Counted from the first letter of the stretch, positions 48,640 through 58,402 are shown. The stretch is 64,000 bases of DNA from Hafnia alvei (GCF_900095695.1 NZ_FMIQ01000006.1:186001-250000), one strand, 5' to 3'. Numbers and translations: made by a program. The notes: generated by a model from the letters alone, not told the origin.

Positions 48640-49587
48640 TTATTGTGTAGGATGCACTATTGAAGGAAAAACATGCTCCTTGATAATATTGATAAGGGAA
48701 TTAAAGTTTCTATTTTTTAACGAAATTTTATTATATGACATATAAATTTTCACAGGCTCTAGTGTGATATCAAGCTCAAGCATTTTAATGTTAAAGCTAT
48801 CGGAAAATTTATCAAAAAACGATTTTGGAATAAAGCTAATTGCACTGGTTTTTTCTGCTATAGCAATATTCGTAATGATGGAATTGCTGGAGAAAATAAA
48901 TTTACGGTTAGGGAAGTAATCATCGATATCGCTTTGTACTTTTAATCCTCCGTTATGAGCGATGCTTGAGAAAATAGATTTTTCAGCAAGTATATCTTCT
49001 TTGGTTAATTTTGAGTCTAATCGAGGATGATTTTTAGCGCATACGGCAATAACATCTTCAATGAGCAGGATTTCAGAGACAGTTGAAAAACTGTAAAAAG
49101 GTTTGACGTCAAAAATAATATCAGCCTTCTTCTGTAATAAGATGTTTTCGATATTATTTTCTTTTGTATCATTGTAATTGTTTGAGATATTGATATTAAG
49201 ATCCCTGTTTTCGATTTCAGCACAAATTTCAGGGAGTAAACGCACCCCGAGGTAAGGGGACGCGTGAATGATAAATGAACTCTGCAAACTGACGTCTGAG
49301 ATATAATCTAGACTTTGACGAACATGGGATAGCCCATCCTTGAGGCGATCGTAAATATTTTCAGCTACCGTGGTGGCAAATAGCGTATTTCCTTCACGGA
49401 CAAATAGCGGATCAGAAAAATAGAGCCGTAGTTTACTCAGTGATTGGCTGATAGCAGAAGGCGTCACGTTCAATATAAGCGCTGTTTTAGTCACGCTTTT
49501 GTGCAGAAAAACGGCTTCAAAGATAACCAGAAGATTAAAGTCAATGCCTTTACTTTTTGGTGAGAGATTGCGATGTGTATTTTTCAT
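48640..49587 (-). CDS. LysR-family transcriptional regulator
   Basis: The N-terminal winged helix-turn-helix (GIDFNLLVIFEAVFLHKSVTKTALILNVTPSAISQSLSKLRLYFSDPLFVREG) is typical, followed by a substrate-binding domain of about 220 residues. The coding sequence is low in GC and rich in Lys, Ile and Asn compared with the housekeeping genes, suggesting acquired DNA. It lies ahead of the fimbrial operon on the same strand, downstream of it in transcription. A role in fimbrial control is possible but unproved. I cannot name the ortholog; the HTH is of the NodD/LeuO-like subgroup by sequence feel. Confidence 0.85.
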   Translation of the reverse strand: MKNTHRNLSPKSKGIDFNLLVIFEAVFLHKSVTKTALILNVTPSAISQSLSKLRLYFSDPLFVREGNTLFATTVAENIYDRLKDGLSHVRQSLDYISDVSLQSSFIIHASPYLGVRLLPEICAEIENRDLNINISNNYNDTKENNIENILLQKKADIIFDVKPFYSFSTVSEILLIEDVIAVCAKNHPRLDSKLTKEDILAEKSIFSSIAHNGGLKVQSDIDDYFPNRKFIFSSNSIITNIAIAEKTSAISFIPKSFFDKFSDSFNIKMLELDITLEPVKIYMSYNKISLKNRNFNSLINIIKEHVFPSIVHPTQ

Positions 49588-50051
49588 GGTATTTTCCTTT
49601 ATATGTTTAATTCCAATTGAAAAAATATATGATCTGTTTTCTATTCATAACGGAAATATACTCTATAAAGAGCATGCAATTGAATTGCAAAAAATTAAAC
49701 AATAAAGTAACCAATATTTAACATGGTAAGGTGGATTGTGTGGCTAGTATTGGTTAATGATTTACTGTATAAATTTTTTATCTTTATTGTTTTGCGAAAT
49801 GATTTTTTAAAAATGTGATACGCTTTATTGGTATTGTAAAGCTGATGGCTTAAATAGAGAGTCGTTGTTTTTATTATAGGTATTATAAAGATTAAGAACG
49901 CAACTTACAGTCGTGGAGACAATAAATTCATTAGCCGAAAATGGGGTTAATTAACTGGCGACAGAAACCTCATTCTTTGAATTAGCATGCTAATAATATT
50001 GCCGCATATACTTATTATGCGCACTGTTCGCTGTTTTAACTCTATGTTAGG
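49588..50051. other. Low-GC gap between the LysR gene and the fimbrial operon
   Basis: About 460 bp, strongly AT-rich, with no supported gene. The LysR promoter is expected near 49,600-49,700. A 68-codon plus-strand frame overlapping the start of the LysR gene is not convincing. Confidence 0.5.
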
Positions 50052-50075
50052 TGAGGTTGATAAAACACAACCTCA
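50052..50075 (-). terminator. Hairpin at the end of the fimbrial operon
   Basis: TGAGGTTG (50052-50059) pairs with CAACCTCA (50068-50075) across 8 bases, 24 bp past the last fimbrial stop. There is no T run, so termination is uncertain. Confidence 0.4.
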
Positions 50076-50098
50076 GCTATTTATTCGTGATACGGAAT

Positions 50099-50632
50099 TT
50101 ATTTATATTGGAACGTAAGCTCCACGGAGCCTGCAATCGTACCAGACGTTGCCCCTCCTGCTGGAGAGATCATTCTGGCATGCAACGGAAATGATGCCTG
50201 ATGTGTGGCTTGAACCACGGCAGTACTGATGGTATCTCCTGGACCAATAGTGGCTGAGCTGGTTTGCTGAGAAGCAATTTCAATTGCCACGTTGGTGCTA
50301 CTCCCCCCGGTGTTCTGAAAATATTTCGTCGCACCTTCGGCCTCTCCACTGAGTTTCATATCAACTGAGCGCGTTGAGGCAGGGCAGCTGCTTAGATCAA
50401 TAGTAAAGTTAGCCCAATCCGTTGCACTGCCGGGCGAATTAAGTACGTTGGCATAAAATGAGCCTAAATTTACATCCTGATTTGCCGAGGCTTCAACGGT
50501 GCAGGAGGAGGCAATCACGGTTGCACTCACTCCCAGACTTGTATCCGATGCCAGACAGGAGAGCGAGGTAAACAGCGTTGATATCAGCAAACTGTTTAAG
50601 GCAACCCTAGATTGCTTGCTAAGGATGAACAT
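50099..50632 (-). CDS. Fimbrial minor subunit
   Basis: This chaperone-usher pilin has a signal peptide ending near CLAS (residue about 29). The pilin domain has one disulfide (Cys in IASSCTVEAS and DLSSCPAST) and ends VELTFQYK with the alternating hydrophobic C-terminal strand that the chaperone binds. It is the last gene of the fimbrial operon, 24 bp beyond the preceding pilin gene. Confidence 0.85.
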   Translation of the reverse strand: MFILSKQSRVALNSLLISTLFTSLSCLASDTSLGVSATVIASSCTVEASANQDVNLGSFYANVLNSPGSATDWANFTIDLSSCPASTRSVDMKLSGEAEGATKYFQNTGGSSTNVAIEIASQQTSSATIGPGDTISTAVVQATHQASFPLHARMISPAGGATSGTIAGSVELTFQYK

Positions 50633-50656
50633 AATGGCTTCCTGTTAGCAGTGAAA

Positions 50657-51190
50657 TCAATGGTAGTTAAAGGTAACGTCGATGGCGGTGGTATAGGTAT
50701 CCGGCATAACTGCGCCCGTAATAGAGTGCATGCGCGCTTTCACTTTAAAGGAGGCGGCATTGCTGGCTGTCGCAACGTTATAGGTGCCGCTGGCGTTGGT
50801 GAGCAGGGTGCTGTCTGCCGACTTTGCCAGCTGAATACTGCCGGTGGTTACAGCGGTGCCGGCGCTATTCTTCATTTGATAGCCGCTGGTATCGCCGCTG
50901 ATGGCCGGGCCGCTAAACACGGCGTCGATGCTTTTAGTGGTTGATGGGCAACCGCTTAAAGATATGGTGGCATCACCAGACCAGGCCGAGTTGGCATTTG
51001 ACGCGGCAACATCATTGGCATTTAGAGCGAAATTGAGGGGGATGGATGCCGGAGCCGAGGTGGTGCAGGCTGCCGCAGAGACCGTCGCAGTAATATTGAT
51101 CACGGTATTATCGGCAGCTCCTGCGGAGCTGGATAATACTGCGGGAAATATAAATGCTAGCGCAAGGGGATATATATTTTTGTTTATCAT
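50657..51190 (-). CDS. Fimbrial minor subunit
   Basis: This pilin-domain protein has a signal peptide (MINKNIYPLALAFIFPAVLSSSAGAA), the Cys pair in AAACTTSAP and LSGCPST, and the C-terminal donor-type strand VDVTFNYH. The ATG at 51188-51190 is preferred over an upstream ATG seven codons earlier because it opens a normal signal peptide. It overlaps no neighbour and lies in the minor-pilin part of the operon. Confidence 0.85.
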   Translation of the reverse strand: MINKNIYPLALAFIFPAVLSSSAGAADNTVINITATVSAAACTTSAPASIPLNFALNANDVAASNANSAWSGDATISLSGCPSTTKSIDAVFSGPAISGDTSGYQMKNSAGTAVTTGSIQLAKSADSTLLTNASGTYNVATASNAASFKVKARMHSITGAVMPDTYTTAIDVTFNYH

Positions 51191-51220
51191 AGTATGTAAT
51201 TCCATTTTCAAATTAACGCA

Positions 51221-51730
51221 TTATTGAAATGCGTAGGTTAACGTAACTGTACTGCTGACAGTACCGGTGGTGGCCTCGCCAGAGTCATCATTGTGTAAAC
51301 GAAACTTTAAGGGGATTGTCTGACTCAACTCCCCACCTGTATTACGTGCTATAACAACACCATTATAAATGGGAGTATCGGTCTCCAAAATGGCAGCGCC
51401 TTCGATGCCAATATGCTCAGCTGTTCCTGTTGAACCAATATATGCTGGGTTTGCCGTTGATACTGGGGCGCTTACCGAAATAGTAAAGCTAGTAACTCCG
51501 ACGCAATCCGTTAAATTTATATCTAACTCTTTCCAGTCCGTGGCTGCGCTTGAGCTAGCAAAATCGGCAGCAATAATATTGCCAAAATTAACAGATGCGA
51601 AAGGTGTTGCTATTGTGTATGGTGGAATCACTACCGTTCCACGATAGTGTATTTGTACTATTTCAGGAGCCGCTGAAAACGCATGGCTACTTGTTAATAA
51701 TAAATAGAAAAACATCATTTTTTTAATCAT
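51221..51730 (-). CDS. Fimbrial minor subunit
   Basis: This pilin-like protein has a signal peptide (MIKKMMFFYLLLTSSHAFSA), a GTVVIPPYTIA opening rather than the usual early Cys, one Cys in NLTDCVG, and the C-terminal TVTLTYAFQ strand. It lacks the first cysteine of the typical pilin disulfide. It is the first of three minor-pilin genes after the tip adhesin. Confidence 0.82.
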   Translation of the reverse strand: MIKKMMFFYLLLTSSHAFSAAPEIVQIHYRGTVVIPPYTIATPFASVNFGNIIAADFASSSAATDWKELDINLTDCVGVTSFTISVSAPVSTANPAYIGSTGTAEHIGIEGAAILETDTPIYNGVVIARNTGGELSQTIPLKFRLHNDDSGEATTGTVSSTVTLTYAFQ

Positions 51731-51739
51731 AAAGTTTCC

Positions 51740-52666
51740 TTAATGATAATCAAAACTTATTGTTACTGTAGTTTCAAAATCTCCAGCGCTTATTTTTTTG
51801 CTGCTAGTTGATACGGGTTTTGCATTAATGCTGAAATTTGATTCATTGTATGCATTCATTAATAATCCTTTATTTAATGGTATGACTTCCCCAGAGTCCG
51901 CCCATGTCAGTTTAATGCCTAAATTGCTTTTGTTTGTATTAATAACCCCGTCGGAAGCATTGGCATATCCATTTGCAGATGTCACGGTAACAGTCACTGG
52001 TTTTTTTTCATCTGTAGTAGAACATGACATACCGATTGGCGCATTTTTTACCTCTGCGGAGCCATTTTCTATTTGGCTTGGGGATAATTGGGGCCATGTA
52101 AAATTCATATCATGTGCTGTTGAAACTGCACAGGTGGCACTGTTTATTATTATGGTTGCATTAAATCGAAGATATCCAGAAAGGTTATTTTTATCATCGT
52201 AAAATTTCCCCACCAGTGCATTTTCCCACGTGGTTGAACCTTTAATTCCACTATTATCAAGAACCAAATCTAGCGTCATAATATCCCCAGGCAGAAGGGG
52301 AGAGAAACCGCCTCCTAAAAGCTGTGTTTGACCACGTCTTACTCCTGGGGCCAAATATGCATCGCGTTTCCCACCTGTATTTGCGGTAATCTTGAGTAAA
52401 CAGATACCTCCTGAAATGACTTCGTAGCAATGCTCAGCATCGTAGCGCGTCTTATTATCATCATTGACAATAGCAGGCGTGCCTTCACGTCGATAAGCAC
52501 CGACAGGAATAGTAACCTTGCCAGTTGTTGATATATTATTTACGGTCAAAGTGCCCATGTTAACTATAACATCATCGCTATATGCATACGACGAACTAAA
52601 AATAACAATGAAGATGATAAATCTAAAATAAGCAAGTTTTAGTTTGCTATTTATGCTATTAAACAT
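51740..52666 (-). CDS. Probable fimbrial tip adhesin
   Basis: The two-domain protein (308 residues) is about twice the length of the other subunits. A signal peptide of about 30 residues precedes an N-terminal domain with its own Cys pair (HCYEVISGGICLLK) and no similarity I can name, which is the likely receptor-binding lectin domain. A C-terminal pilin domain (from about 170: INSATCAVSTAHD, GMSCSTTDEK) ends TTVTISFDYH. Adhesin position after the usher is common. Receptor unknown. Confidence 0.8.
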   Translation of the reverse strand: MFNSINSKLKLAYFRFIIFIVIFSSSYAYSDDVIVNMGTLTVNNISTTGKVTIPVGAYRREGTPAIVNDDNKTRYDAEHCYEVISGGICLLKITANTGGKRDAYLAPGVRRGQTQLLGGGFSPLLPGDIMTLDLVLDNSGIKGSTTWENALVGKFYDDKNNLSGYLRFNATIIINSATCAVSTAHDMNFTWPQLSPSQIENGSAEVKNAPIGMSCSTTDEKKPVTVTVTSANGYANASDGVINTNKSNLGIKLTWADSGEVIPLNKGLLMNAYNESNFSINAKPVSTSSKKISAGDFETTVTISFDYH

Positions 52667-52681
52667 AGAAAACCTTTTAAT

Positions 52682-55339
52682 TTATAGTTTGCAAGTGGCA
52701 ATGATGATCGGTAATGATTCAGACTGCTGCTGAGCAGTTATCTCATATTTAATTTTACATTTTCGGTTTTTATCAGTGCCCCACTGAGCAATAAGCAATC
52801 CTTGCTCAGGTAATCCACTTAAGAATGTTTCACCCTGTTCCCCAACGATGCCTGTACTTATAGAATCACTATTTTTTGTATCGCTTTCCGTTTCATTTAA
52901 TAATGTTACGGTGGCACCAAAAGGCAACGGCTTACCATCTTCGCGTTTCAGCGTCATCATCACGCGATAACCTACGTGCGCATTAAAATTAGCTCGAACG
53001 ATCGCTCCGCGTGACGGAATAACATCTTTGGCGCTCTCGTCAAGTTCCACTTTATCGCCCAGCGTTGTGGTATCTAAACCCACGCTGGTTCGACGGTAAG
53101 GAGAAAGGAAGGGCACAACGGCATAGCCGCGGAAATCGGTTTTCACCCCGGTGTTATTGACTATTCGGGCATTGTCAGCGCCGGGCGCTTCGACTAAAGC
53201 CACGGTATCTCCCAGCGGCTGCGAGAGCGTGATGCCGTGACTATGTGCAATGATACCGCCCTGGAGCCCGTAGTTGACCCGGTGTGAATCCTTGCTGTAG
53301 CTGTAGCCGATGTTACTGTTGCCGTATTGCCCTTGATAATTCAGGCTGGTATTCCCGGTGTCGCCTTGGCCTTGATTGGTATAGCCTTCAGAAACGCTGT
53401 AGCTAAGATTGTGATCCTCAAGCAACGTACCGCTAATCCCCGCCTGATTTTGCACCCGACCGTTAGAATCGTGACTCATGCTGTAGTTTGCCGAGGCGGA
53501 TTTTAGCCAGTGATCGAGCGGGATAGAGACATTAATCGATATTTGCCGGTCATGTTCTTCGTTGCCTACATAGTTATCGTTATAGGCAATGTTGTAGGAA
53601 ATACTGTTCCATGTATTGCTGTAGCCTGCCTGCAGGGTTTGTTCTTTTTCACTGCTGTCCCAATAGTCTTGCAGGCTGGCAGAAAAGTAGAGAGAGCCGC
53701 CGTTTTCGCCGAGTTGCTGGCTGACCGACCCCTCGACGCGGCTGCGCTTATGGGTGCGAATGTTAAAATCTGCATAATCGTCGTGGTCATCGTTGAGGGT
53801 GACCGAATCATCCAGGCTGTAATAACCGCTGGTGGAATAGCGATAGCCCACTAAGCGAAAATCGGTGTCTGTCTCAGCGAAAGTTTTGGCATATAAAAAG
53901 CGATAAGACTGGCCGCTGTCGGTTTCATCTTCGGGCTGTTGGGTGCGGGCCTGAGTGACATCGAACGAGATAGCGCCAAGATCGCCCATGTTTTTACCAA
54001 TACCCAGCGCGGCAGAGGCATATTTTTGCGTGCCCTGCATACCGCCGTAAACCGTTAGCCCTTTGCTGAAACCACGGATCAGCGTGAATTGCGCAAACTC
54101 AGGTTTATCGGAGCCATAGCCGTTGCGATATTGCCCAGCCGTAGCGCTGAATTTGAGGCGGCCTTCACGTTGCAAAATAGGTACGGAGGCGTACGGCTGA
54201 ATATAGGTTTGTTCGCTGCCGTCTTGTTCTTTAATAGTGATTGTAAGGTCACCGCTGTCAGAACTAGGGTAGAGATCGTTAATCTCAAACGCGCCCGGCG
54301 TGACATAGGATTGATAAACGGTATAACCGTTTTGCTTGATGGTGACCTGCGCATTGGTTTTAGCAATACCGCGGATCACGGGCGCAAAATTTTTCATGCT
54401 GTCTGGCAGCATGTCATCGTCGGAGGCAAGCTGTGCGCCACGAAACTGAAAACTATCAAAAACGTCGGCGCCAGAATAGCTGTCGCCCATGGTGAGTTCC
54501 GCTTTAAGCGGAACGATGGTGCGCTGCAAATAAGTGTTAACATTGTTGAACTCACGCTGGCCGTTGTTTTGGTTCCAGGTAGAGTAGTTACGCAAACGCC
54601 AAGCACCAAGGTTGAAGCCGCTGCGAAGGTTTAAATAGTAGTCATTCTGATCGTCACCATTGGCACCGGTGAAATTGTAATTCAGCAATAATGCGGAAAT
54701 ACCGTCATCCCATAAAGCGGGGTCAACGTATCCTCTGGCCGAATTAGAGACAAAAATCTGTGGCACGCTGATATCTAAACGCAGGCGGTCAAAATCAAAA
54801 GTCGTTTTTGCCGCGGGAATAGCCTGTAAAAGGTTGCTGCACTGTGCGGTTGATGCTGATGTTGTGGCTGAAGACGCGGTGTCTTTTTTATCGGTACTCT
54901 CCGCCTTTGTTGGTGTTGTTGGCGTTGTTGAACTTGCCGCCATTGACTCGGCCGAATCTGTTTTAACCCCGTAGTTACGCAGAGTTTCTTCCGTAAAGCA
55001 GGGGATTAATCCCGTGGCGTCTTTTTGCACGACCGCTGCCGGAGCCGTGATAAATTCGACTTCTCGGTGATCGACAGGATTACCATTGAGATAAACATCA
55101 ACCAGATATTTGCCCGGCATTTGGTTGTCAGACTGTGCTGCGAAGGAGGAAAGGTCAGAAACATCGCTGCCTGCGCCTAAGTTTTCTAAAAACGCAGGGT
55201 TAAAGTTTGATCTTGCAAAGCAGTGCCCCGACAACACCAGCAGGGTAAGAGTACTTAACGTAAAATATCTATGGCTTTCCCTGCACAAAGAAGTCAATGC
55301 ATTCATTTTTTTCTTTGTAGATATTATTGACGGCAACAT
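52682..55339 (-). CDS. Fimbrial outer-membrane usher
   Basis: This FimD/PapC-type usher threads pilin subunits through the outer membrane. A long signal peptide ends at CFA-RSNFN (about residue 42). Domains in order are the N-terminal chaperone-binding domain (FNPAFLENL, YLVDVYLNG), a 24-strand barrel with the plug domain (GFAPVIRGIAKTNAQVTIKQNGYTVYQ-type, LYPSSDSGDLTITIKEQDGS), and two C-terminal domains with a late disulfide. Residues about 128-166 are an unusual Ser/Thr/Ala/Lys low-complexity insertion. The ATG at 55337-55339 is used because AAAGAG precedes it; the next ATG is 11 codons further. Confidence 0.93.
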   Translation of the reverse strand: MLPSIISTKKKMNALTSLCRESHRYFTLSTLTLLVLSGHCFARSNFNPAFLENLGAGSDVSDLSSFAAQSDNQMPGKYLVDVYLNGNPVDHREVEFITAPAAVVQKDATGLIPCFTEETLRNYGVKTDSAESMAASSTTPTTPTKAESTDKKDTASSATTSASTAQCSNLLQAIPAAKTTFDFDRLRLDISVPQIFVSNSARGYVDPALWDDGISALLLNYNFTGANGDDQNDYYLNLRSGFNLGAWRLRNYSTWNQNNGQREFNNVNTYLQRTIVPLKAELTMGDSYSGADVFDSFQFRGAQLASDDDMLPDSMKNFAPVIRGIAKTNAQVTIKQNGYTVYQSYVTPGAFEINDLYPSSDSGDLTITIKEQDGSEQTYIQPYASVPILQREGRLKFSATAGQYRNGYGSDKPEFAQFTLIRGFSKGLTVYGGMQGTQKYASAALGIGKNMGDLGAISFDVTQARTQQPEDETDSGQSYRFLYAKTFAETDTDFRLVGYRYSTSGYYSLDDSVTLNDDHDDYADFNIRTHKRSRVEGSVSQQLGENGGSLYFSASLQDYWDSSEKEQTLQAGYSNTWNSISYNIAYNDNYVGNEEHDRQISINVSIPLDHWLKSASANYSMSHDSNGRVQNQAGISGTLLEDHNLSYSVSEGYTNQGQGDTGNTSLNYQGQYGNSNIGYSYSKDSHRVNYGLQGGIIAHSHGITLSQPLGDTVALVEAPGADNARIVNNTGVKTDFRGYAVVPFLSPYRRTSVGLDTTTLGDKVELDESAKDVIPSRGAIVRANFNAHVGYRVMMTLKREDGKPLPFGATVTLLNETESDTKNSDSISTGIVGEQGETFLSGLPEQGLLIAQWGTDKNRKCKIKYEITAQQQSESLPIIIATCKL

Positions 55340-55376
55340 GTTTGTCTCTTTAATAAACAATCGAGGTAATACGCAA

Positions 55377-56069
55377 TTAGTGTGCAGTTACAGTTTTTGA
55401 CACGCCGCCGAAATCATTAATGGCACTAAATGATATCTGCCCGCGTTGCCCAGCAGAGAGCGGGTAGTGGGCTTCTGATTTGGCCTCAACCATGTTTATT
55501 TCTTTCACGTCTTTACCGCCAACGGTGATTTCATTAAAGCTGACGGAATATTGGGAAGGGTTTTTCACCACCAGATCATTACCCTGAATAGACCACTGAA
55601 GTTGCTGGTAGGCGTCTTCAGGTTTGCCCTGCAAACCTTTTGGGCGATAAAAGAGTTTAATCCGCGTTTTAATTGCCACCTGAAGCGTATTTTGTGTAAC
55701 CGAGTCATCAGGCACGGGAGGAATAGCTTTAACGTTAATATAAAACACAGATTCTTTATCATCAGGAAGATTGCCTGATGTTTTAACAATGCGTAGCATA
55801 TTTAACTTATCTGCACCTAAACGGAATAACGGCGGGGTTATTGCAAAAGGTACTTTCTTATTTCCCGTATTGTCATCAATCCATGACTGAACGAGGAAGT
55901 ATTGATCGATATTTTTATTCTTAATAGAAACAGAGGTTTCTTTATTACTCGCATCGTATACAACCCGCGTGGCACTTAAAACCACGCCCCCTGAGTCCGT
56001 CGCAGCACTCAATGCGGAGTGAGAAATAGCTAATAATACAAAAGAGCAGAGTGCGGATTTAGCGTGCAT
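55377..56069 (-). CDS. Periplasmic fimbrial chaperone
   Basis: This PapD/FimC-type chaperone caps pilin subunits in the periplasm. A signal peptide ends near LSA (residue 21). It has two Ig-like domains. The conserved subunit-binding Arg (SATRVVYDA) and Lys (KTRIKLFYRPKGL) are present, as is the PPLFRL segment of strand D1. The 230 residues are usual. It lies between the major pilin gene and the usher in the common order. Confidence 0.94.
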   Translation of the reverse strand: MHAKSALCSFVLLAISHSALSAATDSGGVVLSATRVVYDASNKETSVSIKNKNIDQYFLVQSWIDDNTGNKKVPFAITPPLFRLGADKLNMLRIVKTSGNLPDDKESVFYINVKAIPPVPDDSVTQNTLQVAIKTRIKLFYRPKGLQGKPEDAYQQLQWSIQGNDLVVKNPSQYSVSFNEITVGGKDVKEINMVEAKSEAHYPLSAGQRGQISFSAINDFGGVSKTVTAH

Positions 56070-56112
56070 GATATTAACCTTTTGGCCTATGAGATTTTAG
56101 GTCATAGCGCCT

Positions 56113-56164
56113 TATAAAAAATAAGCCCAAGTACAAATATGAAAAACAGTTGTCCCTTGGGCTT
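56113..56164 (-). terminator. Attenuating terminator after the major pilin gene
   Basis: On the minus strand AAGCCCAAG and CTTGGGCTT pair (56156-56164 with 56123-56131) and are followed by ATTTTTTAT. It lies between the major pilin and chaperone genes. The 24-base loop makes it leaky, as expected where the pilin must be made in excess. Confidence 0.65.
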
Positions 56165-56198
56165 TAGCCAATAAATAGATTAAATGAAGGCTATTAAA

Positions 56199-56759
56199 TT
56201 ATTGGTAGGCGATAGTAAAGTCGGTTGTGGCGTTAGCATCACCCGTGGTTGCGGTACCCAAAGATTTATAGCGGGCATTGAAATACAGAGACTGAGAGGC
56301 TGCTTTAGGCGTCAGAGTCATAGCCGCTGACGCTTTGTTTGGTGAAAGCATCGCACCTGCTGAATCAGAAATTTCGATACCTACGTTGCTTGCCGTGGTC
56401 CCCGTGGCTGAACCATCAGGAGAGTTTACGGCGAACAGAGTTGGATCCGCTACGCCAGCGCCGCTTGGTGTGGCCACTGATCCGCCAAAGGTGATTGATG
56501 CTGATTTCACTGTTGCGCTACAGTTCAGCAGATCAACTTGGAACTGTTTAGATTCTGACTTTGCGCCAGCAGTCGCCATTTGTGATGACGGTACGTTGCC
56601 TAACGTAACATCACGGTTCTGACTTGGAATAGAAACTGTACACGGTGCATCGGTAATTTTACCTGTAAAGTTGATTTTGCCATCGGCTGCCATTGCAGAT
56701 GTTGAAGCAGCAGAAGCCAAAGACAGCGCAATAAGAAGTGCAGTTTTATTAGTCGACAT
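56199..56759 (-). CDS. Major fimbrial subunit, FimA-type
   Basis: This is the structural pilin of the fimbria. A signal peptide ends at AMAADG (residue about 24). The single pilin domain has the Cys pair in DAPCTVSIP and LLNCSATV, and the C-terminal FTIAYQ strand with penultimate Tyr. It is the first gene of the operon with GGGAAATTTAA ahead of the ATG at 56757-56759. Composition is Ala/Thr/Ser-rich as usual for pilins. Confidence 0.92.
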   Translation of the reverse strand: MSTNKTALLIALSLASAASTSAMAADGKINFTGKITDAPCTVSIPSQNRDVTLGNVPSSQMATAGAKSESKQFQVDLLNCSATVKSASITFGGSVATPSGAGVADPTLFAVNSPDGSATGTTASNVGIEISDSAGAMLSPNKASAAMTLTPKAASQSLYFNARYKSLGTATTGDANATTDFTIAYQ

Positions 56760-57811
56760 TTAAATTTCCCTTTTTTGCTAACATAACTAAAATAATACTA
56801 GGTAGTGTAAATAAATCATAAATGCGGAGAACTGGAAGAGTAAATGCTCATCGCTCTTGCATCCTTGCATCGATGTTTTATCTTGGAGGCATCATACAAT
56901 CAGAAAAGTATCATTCAAGTTATTATATCTAACAGTGCGATTTAGTTTAATTAAATACCTGCTGATATATTGCGTAAATATCGCATGGTAGAACAGTTTA
57001 TATTGTCATGAATCACTATGATCGATAATTTACCCCGGTTATTTCCAGCAGGGTATTATTCTTTGATAACTTGGCTACGATTTATTTAGGCAGGAACCCC
57101 CTTAATCCGCCGTAGTATATATCTGAGAACGCCTTAGGGAGGCCGTTAGATCAGGCTATGTTCTCAACAAAAGGAATGACACGGACTAAATTTATGCCTG
57201 AACAGCAGCCTAAAGGCGAATGTGACTTCGTCAAGCTGGCGGTATGCTAGAAAAATGACCGGAGAATCGTTGGCACGGAATCTTCAGAAAAATGGCGTGA
57301 GAGTATGAGAAAACCTTGCAGCGCTGCGCCGTCATGTATCAATAACTCTCAGTAAATAATTATAAATCTCGCGAAGTTCAGTATTTTCTTATTAATAATA
57401 TTTTCCTAAGAGTATAAATTAGGCATGTTGATAAAAAACAACCGCCAGCTAAGTAATAACACTCTTTAAATTTCAAAGAAATATTCGGGTTTATAATGGT
57501 TATATTTTTTATCAACATGAGGTTATTTATGGTTATTTCAGAATAGTGTTAATGAATAATCTTTTTTTTGTATTTCTCGCGATCTGACATCCTTTAAAAA
57601 AAGGGGTATCGATATAATATCCGCTATATTATTCTTAATTTCTATGAATGAGATCAAATGAGACTAATAGGGTTTATTCGATTATTTCTCTCTTGTATAA
57701 TTCAAACTTAAATAGGCTATTCGATAAGATGGATGAGGATAATGAGATTCTATTTTTAACGGCGAAGGCCAATGATATTGAAGGTTTAAGTCACACAGGA
57801 GCTTACGGCTA
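56760..57811. other. One-kilobase divergent gap between fimbrial and Tad loci
   Basis: No intact gene is visible. The ends are AT-rich, while 57090-57350 is distinctly GC-richer and holds only short stop-interrupted frames, for example one of 18 codons from 57192. That middle block looks like the worn remnant of a gene or an inserted fragment. I searched by eye for the paired repeats of a fimS-type invertible promoter and found only the short GAGAAC/GTTCTC pair at about 57126 and 57160. Promoters for the pilin operon and the Tad regulator must lie at the two ends. Confidence 0.55.
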
Positions 57812-58402
57812 ATGAATGATGTAAGTAAGGATGACACGATATTCATCCTTGGGGATGGCATTCGGTTTGAGCCTGAAAAGCGCTGTCTGATTAATGACTT
57901 TGGTACAGTGATTAACCTACCAGAAAATAGTTATAGGTTCTTGCTTCTTTTATTGGAAGGGGAAACCGATAAACAAAATATTATCAATCAGGTATGGCAT
58001 GAGCAGCGGGGTTCGGTGAGTGACAGTAGCTACTATGGCCAAATCTATATGTTGAGAAAGTCATTTGATCAGATCGGTCTTTCAAGCGCATTTATAAAAA
58101 CGATACCTAGAAAAGGCGTTAAGTATATGGGGAATGTGCTACGTGAAAAAAAGTTTCTACCCGATAGCGGTCCTGAGGCTAACGCGGCAATACTATCGTT
58201 AGCCACATCGACTGGACTCACTGACGCGCCAACGTCTCCCTTAGAGGCCATGGGATATGCTTACCAGAAGGAGCCATCGAATAGCGGGAAAGAGTGGTAT
58301 CACTCACGCCGGTGGAATGTTTTTATCTCAATATTATCGCTGCTGGCGGTGTGTTGGATATCAACGCTTGTCGTTGTGGTTATCTTATTTTTTGCTAAAT
58401 AA
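57812..58402 (+). CDS. ToxR/CadC-like membrane-anchored regulator of the Tad locus
   Basis: A winged-helix Trans_reg_C DNA-binding domain occupies residues about 15-110 (INLPENSYRFLLLLLEGETDKQNIINQVW, then YGQIYMLRKSFDQIG and FIKTIPRKGVKYMG). A linker follows, then one membrane helix at about 171-193, leaving only a few residues outside. Such one-component regulators bind DNA while fixed in the inner membrane. With almost no periplasmic domain it may need a partner to sense signals. It lies 173 bp ahead of flp in the same direction, so control of the Tad operon is likely but inferred. Confidence 0.85.
   Translation: MNDVSKDDTIFILGDGIRFEPEKRCLINDFGTVINLPENSYRFLLLLLEGETDKQNIINQVWHEQRGSVSDSSYYGQIYMLRKSFDQIGLSSAFIKTIPRKGVKYMGNVLREKKFLPDSGPEANAAILSLATSTGLTDAPTSPLEAMGYAYQKEPSNSGKEWYHSRRWNVFISILSLLAVCWISTLVVVVILFFAK

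Noticed and set aside
56760-57811. Invertible promoter element for the fimbrial operon
   Set aside because: No pair of longer inverted repeats and no neighbouring fimB/fimE-type recombinase gene are visible.
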